Part shown: positions 41,321 through 48,997 of the stretch, one piece after another | Layout of the letters: every line of letters starts with the position of its first letter | Numbering within the stretch: the stretch's first letter is position 1 | From: Pseudomonadota bacterium | GTDB taxonomy: Bacteria > Desulfobacterota > Binatia > Binatales > Binataceae | Length of the DNA: 49,293 bases | Direction of reading: 5' to 3' | Assembly: GCA_021325025.1 (NCBI GenBank) | Contig: JAJPHZ010000002.1 | Coordinates: 1 to 49,293 of the forward strand | Notes under the pieces: model-generated | The model's input: only the letters and a program-made list of their open reading frames with translations | Told to the model about the DNA's origin: nothing | Databases searched by the model: none | Translations under genes and position numbers: made by a program

Positions 41321-42712
41321 GTGCATTTAGCGTATTTTACCGAGCGTCCCTACCGCTACGCGCCGCAGGATCGCGTTATCGAGAAGGGCTTCTTTGGGAC
41401 TCCCAACAGTTTTTTCGATCCCGCCAAGGGACACGAACTCTATCACGAGTATATCGACGAAAAGATCTTGTGCGAGGAGCTGGGCTTCGACGGTGTCGCG
41501 CTCAACGAGCATCATGACACGCCCTTTACGATGGGCGCGGTGATGGATGTCGAGGCGTCGATCCTGGCGCGCGTTACCAAGAAGGTGAAGATCATTCTGA
41601 TCGGCAATCCGCTGCCGCTAGGCGGTCCCCTGCGGCTGGCCGAGGAGCTGGCGATGATCGACGTCATCTCGGGCGGCCGGCTGGTCGCCGGATGGGTGCG
41701 CGGCGCGGGCAGCGAGCAATTCGCGCACAACGCCAACCCGGCCTACAATCGCGAGTATTTCAACGAGGCCCACGACTTCATCGTCAAGGCGTGGACCCAG
41801 CCCGGTCCATGGCGCTACGAGGGGCGCCATTTCCATTACCGCTTTGTCGATCCGTGGCCGGTGCCGATGCAAAAGCCGCATCCGCAGATGTGGATCCCAG
41901 GCCTGCTAAGCCCCGAAACCGCCCTGTGGTGCGCCGAAAAACGCTATCCGTACATCGCGCTGGCTACCTTCCTGGAGCCCACCGTGGAGTTGTGGAACAT
42001 CTATCGCGACCGCGCCGCCGAGTTGGGCTACCAGGTCGGTCCGGAAAATTTCGGCTACATGCAGAAAGTGTACGTGGCCGAGACCGAGGAGAAGGCACAG
42101 GAAATCGCCAAGTTCGACATGTTCGGCGGCGCCGGCAGCGGCTACAGCCTGTTCGCGCAGCCCGCGTACAACTTCCCTCCGGGCTATAACTCCAAGCTTG
42201 CCACCCGGCGTATCGCCACGCAGTTCTCCGACCCCAACAAAAAACGCAGCAGCTCGCCCTTCCAGGCGGCGGGCGAGACCTCGCGGGCGGAAGTATCGGC
42301 CGCCCAGGTCGACCATCGCTCGCGCTTCTGGCAGGAGGCCACGGTCGACATCGAACAGACGCGCAAGGCGATCTTCGGTCAGCTCCCCGACGTGCTCAAT
42401 TCCTTCGGTATCATCTGCGGCACCCCCAAGAGCGTCATCCCGAAGATCCGAGTGGTGCTGGAAACGCTGCGCCCCGGAATCTTCATCATCTGGCAGAACG
42501 ACGGCCCCATCACGCGCAAGGATCGCGAAAACAACCTCAAGCTGCTCGCCGCCGAGGTAATGCCGGCCGTGCGCGAGATGGGCAAAGAGCTCGATCTGAA
42601 GTCGCCCTACGAGGCCAAGCCCGGAGCGCGCCCGCTCGCCCATGCCGGCAAGCCCGAGTCGGTGGGTTCGCTCGAGCCGTGGAAGGCCTGGCGCCAAGCG
42701 CATCCGTACTGA
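41321..42712 (+). CDS. LLM-class flavin-dependent monooxygenase (long form)
   Basis: A 463-residue luciferase-like enzyme, the longest of those here. GTG 41321 follows GGGAGG at 9 bases. It opens VHLAYFTERPYRY, an N-terminus distinct from the MKxG of the other group, and has ALNEHHDTPFTMG, VISGGRLVAGWVRGAGSEQF and PGLLSPETALWCAE. A long insert (about residues 295-365, including SDPNKKRSSSPFQAAG) precedes the conserved IICGTPKSVIPKI, and a Lys/Pro-rich tail follows. It may act with the alpha/beta hydrolase immediately upstream, for example by Baeyer-Villiger-like oxygenation followed by hydrolysis; that is inference. Followed by two hairpins. Confidence 0.88.
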   Translation: MHLAYFTERPYRYAPQDRVIEKGFFGTPNSFFDPAKGHELYHEYIDEKILCEELGFDGVALNEHHDTPFTMGAVMDVEASILARVTKKVKIILIGNPLPLGGPLRLAEELAMIDVISGGRLVAGWVRGAGSEQFAHNANPAYNREYFNEAHDFIVKAWTQPGPWRYEGRHFHYRFVDPWPVPMQKPHPQMWIPGLLSPETALWCAEKRYPYIALATFLEPTVELWNIYRDRAAELGYQVGPENFGYMQKVYVAETEEKAQEIAKFDMFGGAGSGYSLFAQPAYNFPPGYNSKLATRRIATQFSDPNKKRSSSPFQAAGETSRAEVSAAQVDHRSRFWQEATVDIEQTRKAIFGQLPDVLNSFGIICGTPKSVIPKIRVVLETLRPGIFIIWQNDGPITRKDRENNLKLLAAEVMPAVREMGKELDLKSPYEAKPGARPLAHAGKPESVGSLEPWKAWRQAHPY

Positions 42713-42732
42713 AGCTGCAACCTAACCCCTGA

Positions 42733-42755
42733 CCCCTTCCCTGAGAAGGAAGGGG
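42733..42755. repeat. Hairpin (first of two) downstream of an LLM gene
   Basis: CCCCTTCC (42733-42740) pairs with GGAAGGGG (42748-42755) over a 7-base loop. It is 21 bases after the LLM stop and directly precedes a second, stronger hairpin with related sequence, so this is probably an intergenic palindromic element. Confidence 0.45.
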
Positions 42756-42757
42756 AA

Positions 42758-42790
42758 CCGGGCCCCTTTCCGTTTTGGGAAGGGGCCCGG
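42758..42790 (+). terminator. Strong hairpin terminator after the LLM gene
   Basis: CCGGGCCCCTTTCC (42758-42771) and GGGAAGGGGCCCGG (42777-42790) form a 14-bp stem with one wobble pair and loop GTTTT, followed by TCTTTG. It is the likely end of the sulfotransferase-to-LLM run. Confidence 0.7.
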
Positions 42791-42963
42791 TCTTTGCACA
42801 TTTGCTGGGCAAGAAGTAGCCTGCCTCTTCCCCCGGTCGTGCGGCTTGCTCGCAACCGCATCCGCCCACGATCATCCAGGCTCCACCGCAATCGGTTACG
42901 CTGCGCGCCGTTGCCAGCGGTCGTACTTTGCAGCGCGGGCGAGGAGTCCGCCATCCAACCGTC

Positions 42964-43131
42964 TTACAGGCTGGAGCCGATGGCGGCCAAGACGCTGTTG
43001 ATGTGACCCGTAAAGGAGACCACCACGGCCGCCATCACGGCGCCGACCATCCCCATTATCACGATATATTCGACGAAACGGCGAAACTCCTCCTGACGCA
43101 AACGAACTACGAATCTTGTTAGCCGATTCAC
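42964..43131 (-). CDS. Flp-like pilin, small orphan gene
   Basis: A 55-residue protein encoded from GTG 43131 to TAA 42964, with GGGAGAGGGGG ending 5 bases before the GTG. The sequence has a short basic head (VNRLTRFVVRLRQEEF), then RRFVEYIVIMGMVGAVMAAV, a hydrophobic helix, then SFTGHINSVLAAIGSSL. The Glu-Tyr pair at the head of the helix and the short polar tail match the Flp/Fap pilin family (PF04964). The usual Gly directly before the TadV/CpaA cleavage point (G-xxxx-EY) is Phe here, so processing is in doubt. No tad genes are visible in the window. An AT-rich upstream region with palindromes probably holds its promoter. Confidence 0.7.
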   Translation of the reverse strand: MNRLTRFVVRLRQEEFRRFVEYIVIMGMVGAVMAAVVVSFTGHINSVLAAIGSSL

Positions 43132-43466
43132 GCCGGCCCCCTCTCCCGTAAAAGGCTGGAAACAGAGCGTACCTTTCTCGTCCGTCCGCCGGCGCGAAAA
43201 AGATTCCTGCTATCCCAGTTTGTAAATGCCTTTGACGGGGAGAAGTCAAGACAGAAAATGCAAAAGAAATAAGTTTTCTACTATACTTGTAGTATGCAAT
43301 TAATAACAAGAATTTCCGGATTTCTTGATAGAAAGACGAAGCACATAGACAAACCGTCAGTATTGTTAATGACTATACTGTACGTATACTATTTGCCGCC
43401 GATCGCCGTTCCGCGCCGCGCACCCAGCGTCCCGCCGTCAGCGCAAGCAGCGAAGGGCGGGCGGCT
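43132..43466. other. AT-rich intergenic island upstream of the Flp-like gene
   Basis: These 335 bases contain no further gene. The part from about 43255 to 43395 is the most AT-rich stretch of the window. It contains two related near-palindromes built on ACTATACT at 43279-43294 and 43372-43392, and promoter-like words on the minus strand. The downstream edge borders the nadB stop at 43467. Confidence 0.6.
43280..43309 (-). promoter_or_regulatory. Candidate promoter for the Flp-like pilin
   Basis: On the minus strand TTGTTA (43309-43304) and TATAGT (43285-43280) are separated by 18 bases. The TATAGT box is inside the inverted repeat TACTACAAGTATAGTA (43294-43279). A second possibility is TTGACT at 43249-43244, which is closer to the gene but has a poor -10. 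Confidence 0.35.
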
Positions 43467-45068
43467 TCAATCGCGGATGATGGTGTCGTGCAGCCAGTGC
43501 GCGTCGTCGGTCTGCGGATGGTCGATATTGTAGTGCAGGCCGCGCGATTCCTTGCGCTGCATCGCCGAGCGCACGATCAGCTCCGCCACCACCGCCAGGT
43601 TGCGCAGCTCGATCAGGTCGGAGTCCAGCAGATAGTCCCAGTAGTACGAATGGATCTCCTCGCGCAGCAGGGCCAGGCGCCGATAGGCGCGCTCAAGGCG
43701 CCGATCGCTGCGTACGATGCCGACGTAATTCCACATCAGGCGGCGGATTTCATCCCAGCTCTGCGTGATCAGTACGCGCTCGTCGCTGCGAATGGCGCGC
43801 CCCGGATTCCAGGCCGGAAAATCGGGCGGCGAGCCAACGGCGCGCGCTGCGCCCCGTTCGGCGATGTCGACAAAGGCGCGCCGCGCCATCACCGCCGCCT
43901 CCAGCAGTGAGTTGGATGCCAGGCGATTGGCGCCATGCAGCCCCGTCATCGCCACCTCGCCGGCGGCATATAGTCCCGCCAGCGCGGTACGGGCGCTGAG
44001 GTCCGTGACCACGCCACCGCACATATAATGCGCCGCGGGAACCACCGGGATCGGCTCGTGGGTGATGTCGATGCCCAGCGCGGCGCATCGTGTATAGATG
44101 TTGGGGAAGCGGCGGCGGATGAAATCGGCGCCGCGATGGCTCAAGTCGAGGTACACGCAATCCAGACCATGGCGCTTCATCTCGGCATCGATCGCGCGCG
44201 CCACGATATCGCGCGGCGCCAACTCAGCGTCGGCGCTGTAGCGTTGCATGAACGGCTCGCCATTGGGCAGCTTCAGAATCGCGCCCTCGCCGCGCAGCGC
44301 CTCGGAAATCAGGAACGATTTGGCCTCGGGATGGTACAGGCAGGTGGGATGGAACTGGTAGAACTCCATGTTGGCGATCGGCACGCCCGCCCGATGCGCC
44401 ATCGCCACGCCGTCGCCCGAGGCGATGTCGGGATTGGTGGTGTACAGGTAGACCTTGCCGGCGCCGCCAGTGGCCAGCAGCGTAAAGGGCGCCACGAAGC
44501 GGCGAATGGTGCCGCTGCGCCGGTCCAGGGCGTATGAACCCCAGCATCGCGCGTCAGGCCGGCCACGATTTGCAATCAACAGGTCAACCGCCAGATGCTC
44601 GTCGTAAAAAACGATATTAGGCCGGGCGCGCACCGCCTCCCACAGGGCGCGCATGATCTCCTGCCCGGTCAGGTCCTGGGCGTGGAGGACCCGGCGATGA
44701 CTGTGGCCGCCCTCACGTCCGAGGTCGTATTCGTGTTCGTTGCCTTCGGGCACCCGGGTAAAGCGCGTTCCCAGCCTAATCAATTCGCGCACCACCTCCG
44801 GACCGTCGCGCACAATCGCCTCCACTGCCGCGCGATGGCACAATCCGGCGCCGGCTTTGAGCGTGTCTTCGACATGGGATTCGAAGGAGTCGTCCACGCT
44901 CCAGACGCTGGCGATTCCGCCCTGCGCGTAGGAGGTGTTGGCGTCGGCGCTGCCAGCTTTGGCCAGCACCGCCACGGTGCCAAGCGCGGCGGCCTTAAGG
45001 GCGAAGCTGAGGCCGGCGATTCCGCCGCCGATCACCAGGAAATCAGTGGTTATTCGCGTGTTAGGCAT
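43467..45068 (-). CDS. nadB: L-aspartate oxidase
   Basis: A 533-residue FAD enzyme that oxidises L-aspartate to iminoaspartate, the first step of de novo NAD synthesis; NadA then makes quinolinate. The N-terminal fold is FLVIGGGIAGLSFALKAA; TSYAQGGIASVW, EGGHSHRRVLHAQDLTG, MEFYQFHPTCLY, SEALRGEGAIL and PAAHYMCGGVVTD are diagnostic, with AAGEVAMTGLHGANRLASNSLLE closing the FAD site. The C-terminal helices (SRGLHYNIDHP) are the family's usual end. Length is normal. A TACAAT box on the minus strand at 45118-45113 lies about 45 bases upstream; the ribosome site is weak. nadA and nadC are not in the window. It diverges from pgsA. Confidence 0.97.
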   Translation of the reverse strand: MPNTRITTDFLVIGGGIAGLSFALKAAALGTVAVLAKAGSADANTSYAQGGIASVWSVDDSFESHVEDTLKAGAGLCHRAAVEAIVRDGPEVVRELIRLGTRFTRVPEGNEHEYDLGREGGHSHRRVLHAQDLTGQEIMRALWEAVRARPNIVFYDEHLAVDLLIANRGRPDARCWGSYALDRRSGTIRRFVAPFTLLATGGAGKVYLYTTNPDIASGDGVAMAHRAGVPIANMEFYQFHPTCLYHPEAKSFLISEALRGEGAILKLPNGEPFMQRYSADAELAPRDIVARAIDAEMKRHGLDCVYLDLSHRGADFIRRRFPNIYTRCAALGIDITHEPIPVVPAAHYMCGGVVTDLSARTALAGLYAAGEVAMTGLHGANRLASNSLLEAAVMARRAFVDIAERGAARAVGSPPDFPAWNPGRAIRSDERVLITQSWDEIRRLMWNYVGIVRSDRRLERAYRRLALLREEIHSYYWDYLLDSDLIELRNLAVVAELIVRSAMQRKESRGLHYNIDHPQTDDAHWLHDTIIRD

Positions 45069-45112
45069 CGCAGGCGCCAGACGCCATCCGGTGGTAGCAT
45101 TTCCTTAACGCA

Positions 45113-45118
45113 ATTGTA
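45113..45118 (-). promoter_or_regulatory. Candidate -10 box for nadB
   Basis: TACAAT on the minus strand, 45 bases upstream of the nadB ATG, matches five of six consensus positions. No good -35 is seen at the right spacing. Confidence 0.35.
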
Positions 45119-45289
45119 ACAGAAAAGTGCCCGCGAGCCGCGCGCGCCCTCGCCCGAGGTCTCGTCAACGATTCAATCGCGCGGCGCGTCTTTTCACATG
45201 ATTGCCCGACTCGCTCGATTGCCCTATTGTCGAGGTAGAAAAGGCCGCCATTTAAGCTGCTTCGACCATCGATTCAAGGTTAGCCAGCC

Positions 45290-45901
45290 GTGGTGTTAAC
45301 CGTCCCCAACATCGTGACCCTCTTCCGCATCGGTTTGGTGCCAGTGCTGATGGTCCTGCTGCTGTTCACCGGACCCACCGCGTCGTGGCTGGCGGCGGGC
45401 GTCTTTCTAATCGCCACGCTGAGCGACTACCTCGACGGCTACATCGCGCGCAACTACCGCTCGGGCAGCGTGCTGGGGACTTTTCTCGACCCGCTGGCCG
45501 ACAAGCTGTTGGTCAGCGCCGCACTCATCATGCTGGCCGGGATGGCGCGCACGCCGCGCGTGCCGGCCTGGATGGTGGCGGTCATCGTGGGGCGCGAAAT
45601 CATGGTCACGGCGCTGCGCGCGGTGGCAGCCAGCGAAGGGCTGGTAGTCGGCGCGGAGGAGATGGGCAAGTACAAGATGACCCTGCAGGCGATCGCGCTG
45701 GAGGCGCTGCTGGTCCACTACACGCACTGGCACATCGACTTTTTCGGCGCCGGGATGTTCCTGCTGTGGATTTCGATGGTGGTCAGCATCTGGTCGGGCG
45801 TCGAGTACTACCTGAAGCTGCACTGGCTGCTGCGCGAAGACGCCCACGCCCGCGCGCAGGCCGGCCAGCAATCCATCGGCCGCACCGCCCAGGGCCGCTG
45901 A
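45290..45901 (+). CDS. pgsA: CDP-diacylglycerol-glycerol-3-phosphate 3-phosphatidyltransferase
   Basis: A 203-residue integral membrane CDP-alcohol phosphatidyltransferase. It makes phosphatidylglycerophosphate from CDP-diacylglycerol and glycerol-3-phosphate. The catalytic motif D-x2-DG-x2-AR-x8-G-x3-D-x3-D is complete: DYLDGYIARNYRSGSVLG then TFLDPLADK. Five or six membrane segments span residues 8 to 170, with a hydrophilic tail. It begins LTVPNIVTLFRIGLVP, typical of PgsA. GTG 45290 and GTG 45293 are both possible; AAGG precedes them. PgsA is favoured over other CDP-alcohol transferases by the NIVTLFRI opening and length. It diverges from nadB and is followed by tRNA-Gly. Confidence 0.93.
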   Translation: MVLTVPNIVTLFRIGLVPVLMVLLLFTGPTASWLAAGVFLIATLSDYLDGYIARNYRSGSVLGTFLDPLADKLLVSAALIMLAGMARTPRVPAWMVAVIVGREIMVTALRAVAASEGLVVGAEEMGKYKMTLQAIALEALLVHYTHWHIDFFGAGMFLLWISMVVSIWSGVEYYLKLHWLLREDAHARAQAGQQSIGRTAQGR

Positions 45902-45961
45902 GCCGCTCGGGGTCGGCGCAGGCTTCTTAAGGCTGCGCGCTTCACGCGCACCGATTGCGAA

Positions 45962-45990
45962 TTGACACGGACCGCGACGGCGGATAAATC
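45962..45990 (+). promoter_or_regulatory. Candidate promoter for tRNA-Gly
   Basis: TTGACA at 45962-45967 is followed after 17 bases by TAAATC at 45985-45990, and the tRNA begins 27 bases later. The -35 is perfect, the -10 is poor. Confidence 0.5.
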
Positions 45991-46016
45991 CTTAATACCG
46001 GCCTTCCCCAAGGCGA

Positions 46017-46092
46017 GCGGGTGTAGCTCAGTTGGTAGAGCGTGTGCTTGCCAAGCACAAGGTCGTCGGTTCGAAACCGATCACCCGCTCCA
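46017..46092 (+). tRNA. tRNA-Gly (anticodon GCC)
   Basis: A 76-base cloverleaf including an encoded CCA. The acceptor stem GCGGGTG pairs with CACCCGC, with discriminator T (46089) and CCA at 46090-46092. D-arm AGCTCAGTTGGTAGAGC, anticodon arm GTGCTTGCCAAGCAC with anticodon GCC, and T-arm TCGGTTCGAAACCGA are all regular. It reads GGC and GGU glycine codons. Confidence 0.98.
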
Positions 46093-46194
46093 CAAAGAAT
46101 AGCGCCTCCAGGACGAACCATACGCCTGTGCGGTTTATCACCTGCCAGAATCGCAATCGAGTGTCTCGGGGCCCGACAGCCGCTGCGAGCTCGA

Positions 46195-47565
46195 CTACGG
46201 GGCGACCAGGCGAGGGCGGTTGTCGACTTCTTCCAGGGCGGGCAGTTCGCGCGGGCCGGCGGTGCCCAGATCCGCCAGGCGCTGGGCGGACGGCATGACA
46301 CGGTAGTTGAACGAGCCGATGGTCGAGTTGAAGGCCTCCACCGATTTTTCCAATGACTGGCCCAGGCGGCTCAGGTGCTCGAGCATCGTGGTCAGACGCT
46401 GATGCAGCTCGCGCCCTAGTTCGCTGATGCGTTGGGCATTGTCCGCCATCCGCTGCTCGCGCCATCCGTAGGCCACCGCCTTGAGCATCGCCAACAGCGT
46501 GGTCGGCGAGGCCAGGATGATGCCCTTGTTGGCGCTCTCTTCGATTAGTTCGGGCGCGGCGCGCAGCGCGGCGCTGAAGAACACCTCGCCGGGGATAAAC
46601 AGGACGACGAATTCGACGCTGCGCCCCAGCCGCTGCGCGTAGTTTTTGGAAGCCAGTTCGCTGACGCGCGCCCTGACCTGCTGCGAATGCTCGCGCAGCT
46701 TGGCGGATTGAACTTCCTCGCTGGGCGCTTCCAGCGCCTCCAGGTAGGCCTGGAGCGAAGCCTTGGCGTCGACCGCAATCTGGCGGCCCCCGGTTAGCTT
46801 GATAATCATGTCGGGCCGCACCCCGCCCTCGCCGCCGATCCCGGTCTGCTCGACGAAGTCGCAGTATTCTTCCATCCCAGCCAGCTCCACGACGCGGCGC
46901 AACTGTACCTCGCCCCAGCGTCCGCGCACCACCGGCGACCTGAGCGCCTGCGCCAGGTTGGCGGTCTCCAATTGCAACTGGCGTTGCGCCTGCGCCAGCG
47001 AACTTACCTGCTCGGTGAGCATGCCGTAGGCTTCGCGGCGCGTGCCCTCGATTTCCTGCAATTGGCGATCGACGCGGCTGAGCGACTCGCGCACCGGTTC
47101 GACAATTCCGGCGATCGCGTTCTGCGCGCTGGCCAGGCCGGCTTCGGTCTGCTTCTGCACTGCGCCCAACCGCTCGCCGGCCAGCTTAAGGAAGTCCTCG
47201 TTAGTGGCGCGCAAGGTTTCGGCGGCCAGCGCCCTGAAGGTTTCCGACAGCCGTTCGCGGTCCTGCTCCAGGGTGGCGCGCTGCTGCTCGAAGCTGCGCT
47301 GCATCTCCTCGAGCCGCGCATCGGCGGCGGCGCGCGCGCCGTCGGCGCGGCGCAGCGCCTCAGTCAGGTTGTCCGCCTGCGCCTTGAGCGGCTCGAGCTG
47401 GGCGCGCAGTTCCTGCGCTCCGGCCTCGGCCGCCGCTGCGCGCCCTTCCAGTTGGCGGATGAGGTCCTGAGATGCGGTGCGGGCCCGCGCCGACGCCACG
47501 ACCCATCCCAGGACACCGCCCAATCCAGCCGCCAATCCGACCGCCAATGCCAATTGGATCCCCAC
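46195..47565 (-). CDS. rmuC: DNA recombination protein RmuC
   Basis: A 456-residue RmuC-family protein, a nuclease-like protein thought to limit DNA inversions at repeats. Residues 1-25 form a membrane anchor (IQLALAVGLAAGLGGVLGW); residues 30-200 are a long coiled coil rich in Ala/Glu/Arg; the core has SPVVRGRWGEVQLRRVVELA, GVRPDMIIKL, IAVDAKASLQAYLEAL, VVLFIPGEVFFSAAL and IILASPTTLLAMLKAVAYGW. The family core with Asp-x-Lys (VDAK) resembles PD-(D/E)XK nucleases. GTG 47565 is chosen because AAAAGGAG lies 7 bases before it; a GTG 7 codons earlier lacks a site. It ends opposite the tRNA-Gly gene and diverges from the ArsA-like gene. Confidence 0.95.
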   Translation of the reverse strand: MGIQLALAVGLAAGLGGVLGWVVASARARTASQDLIRQLEGRAAAAEAGAQELRAQLEPLKAQADNLTEALRRADGARAAADARLEEMQRSFEQQRATLEQDRERLSETFRALAAETLRATNEDFLKLAGERLGAVQKQTEAGLASAQNAIAGIVEPVRESLSRVDRQLQEIEGTRREAYGMLTEQVSSLAQAQRQLQLETANLAQALRSPVVRGRWGEVQLRRVVELAGMEEYCDFVEQTGIGGEGGVRPDMIIKLTGGRQIAVDAKASLQAYLEALEAPSEEVQSAKLREHSQQVRARVSELASKNYAQRLGRSVEFVVLFIPGEVFFSAALRAAPELIEESANKGIILASPTTLLAMLKAVAYGWREQRMADNAQRISELGRELHQRLTTMLEHLSRLGQSLEKSVEAFNSTIGSFNYRVMPSAQRLADLGTAGPRELPALEEVDNRPRLVAP

Positions 47566-47779
47566 CTGCCTGCTCCTTTTAGCCACAATCCATTGTGTTA
47601 AGTTTAGCTTTCAGGCTGCTCCAGCCACAAACTCGGCGCAGAGCGTTATCCCCAATTCTCCACGCCCGACCGACAACGGTTGGCAGCAGCGCTCGGTTTG
47701 CCCGGCTTGAGAAGCGCGATGCGCGAAATGCTATGCCTTGCTATGTTTCTAACCCGGGCGCCGACGCCGCCCGCATAAT

Positions 47780-48997
47780 TTGAAGGAGTTGTTGACAAAG
47801 GGCTCGACCCTGATCGTGCTCGGCAACGGCGGGGTGGGCAAGACAACAGTCGCGGCCGCGATGGGGCTGGTGGGGGCGCGCTTGGGGCTCAAGACTGCGC
47901 TGATCACCGTGGACCCGGCGCGTCGGCTGCGCGATGCGCTGGGTGTGGAACAACTGGGCGGCAAGCCGACCAGCCTCGGGCGCCATCGTCTGGAGGCCGC
48001 CGGACTTGACCCATCGCTTGAACTTTTCGCGATGGTGCTGGACGCCAAGCGGGCGTGGGACGGCCTGATCGAGCGCTTCACCACGGACCGTGCCGCGCGC
48101 GACCGCATCCTGAACAATCCCTTTTATCGTCAACTTACCGGCCAGTTTGCCGGCTCCGAAGCCTATGCCGCGCTGGAGCAACTCTACGACCTGCATTCGC
48201 GCGGTGACTTCGACCTGATCGTGGTCGATACGCCGCCGGCGGCCAATGCCTTCGAATTTCTCCAGGCGCCCGCCCATCTGGCGCGCCTGCTGGATTCGCC
48301 GATGGCGCGATGGCTGTTCGCGCCCTACTTTTTGGGCGGCCGCTTCGCGATTCGCCTGGCCAGCGGCGCGGCGCGCTTCGTGGTGCGCGAACTGGAGCGG
48401 TTTGCGGGTGCGTCCGCGCTGACCTCGATTTCCGAATTCTTCATCGCCGCGCAGGAAACCGTTGACGGACTGCTCGAGCGCCTGCGCAAGACCGAGGCGC
48501 TGCTGCATTCCGGACACGCCGCCTTCGTGCTGGTGACGACCGCCGAAGAGGAACGGCTGCGCCAGGCGCCCGCGCTGATCGAAGAGATGCGCGCGGAGCG
48601 GCTCAATCTGTCCGCAATCATCATCAACCGCTTTCTCGACGAGGAAAGCTGGCGCTACCTGGCGGGGAGCAGCCGGGGGATGCCGCCCGGGGTGGCAGCG
48701 ATCGACGGCTTGCGCAGCGCGCTGGGAGGGATCCTTGACCGCCGCCCCGGCCTCGACGCGCTGGTCAAGTATCTGGAGAGTTATCGCACACGCGCCTGGC
48801 ACGATATCGCTCGGACCGCGGCATTTGCGCAGGCGCTGCCAGCGGGAGTGCGACTGGCGATCACGCCCGAGATTCGGCGCGGCGTGCTGGGCTTGCAGCA
48901 ACTGGCGCACTTCGCGGAGTATCTGGAGGAACCGCGCCTTAAGGAGGCGCGGCTGCGCGCGGCAGCGATGCGATATGAGGCCGGAGTGAGCCTGTAA
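47780..48997 (+). CDS. ArsA-like (GET3/TRC40 family) ATPase
   Basis: A 405-residue P-loop ATPase of the ArsA/MinD type. LIVLGNGGVGKTTVAAAMG is the deviant Walker A with Asn where the signature lysine of GKGGVGKT is usual; ITVDPARRLRDALG is switch I; LIVVDTPPAANAFEFL is Walker B/switch II. This resembles the ArsA-like ATPases of Actinobacteria and Myxobacteria rather than true arsenite pumps; no arsB or arsR is present, and no arsenic-binding Cys cluster is seen. The start is uncertain: TTG 47780 opens the frame, but GAAGGAG follows it at 47782-47788, so TTG 47792 may be used. The stop codon overlaps the 3' end of rnpB on the other strand. Confidence 0.88.
   Translation: MKELLTKGSTLIVLGNGGVGKTTVAAAMGLVGARLGLKTALITVDPARRLRDALGVEQLGGKPTSLGRHRLEAAGLDPSLELFAMVLDAKRAWDGLIERFTTDRAARDRILNNPFYRQLTGQFAGSEAYAALEQLYDLHSRGDFDLIVVDTPPAANAFEFLQAPAHLARLLDSPMARWLFAPYFLGGRFAIRLASGAARFVVRELERFAGASALTSISEFFIAAQETVDGLLERLRKTEALLHSGHAAFVLVTTAEEERLRQAPALIEEMRAERLNLSAIIINRFLDEESWRYLAGSSRGMPPGVAAIDGLRSALGGILDRRPGLDALVKYLESYRTRAWHDIARTAAFAQALPAGVRLAITPEIRRGVLGLQQLAHFAEYLEEPRLKEARLRAAAMRYEAGVSL

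Noticed and set aside
42896..43309. A 137-codon minus-strand frame covering the Flp-like gene in another phase
   Set aside because: The sequence is Arg/Gly-rich without structure, while the overlapping short frame has a strong ribosome site and an Flp-type helix.
46028..46465. Open frames across the tRNA-Gly gene and the end of rmuC
   Set aside because: They run through a perfect tRNA and the end of a well-supported RmuC coding sequence, and show no protein features.
47780..48997. Arsenite-pump ATPase (arsA of an ars operon)
   Set aside because: No arsB, arsR, arsD or arsC is nearby and no arsenic-binding cysteine cluster is visible, so the broader ArsA-like ATPase label is used.
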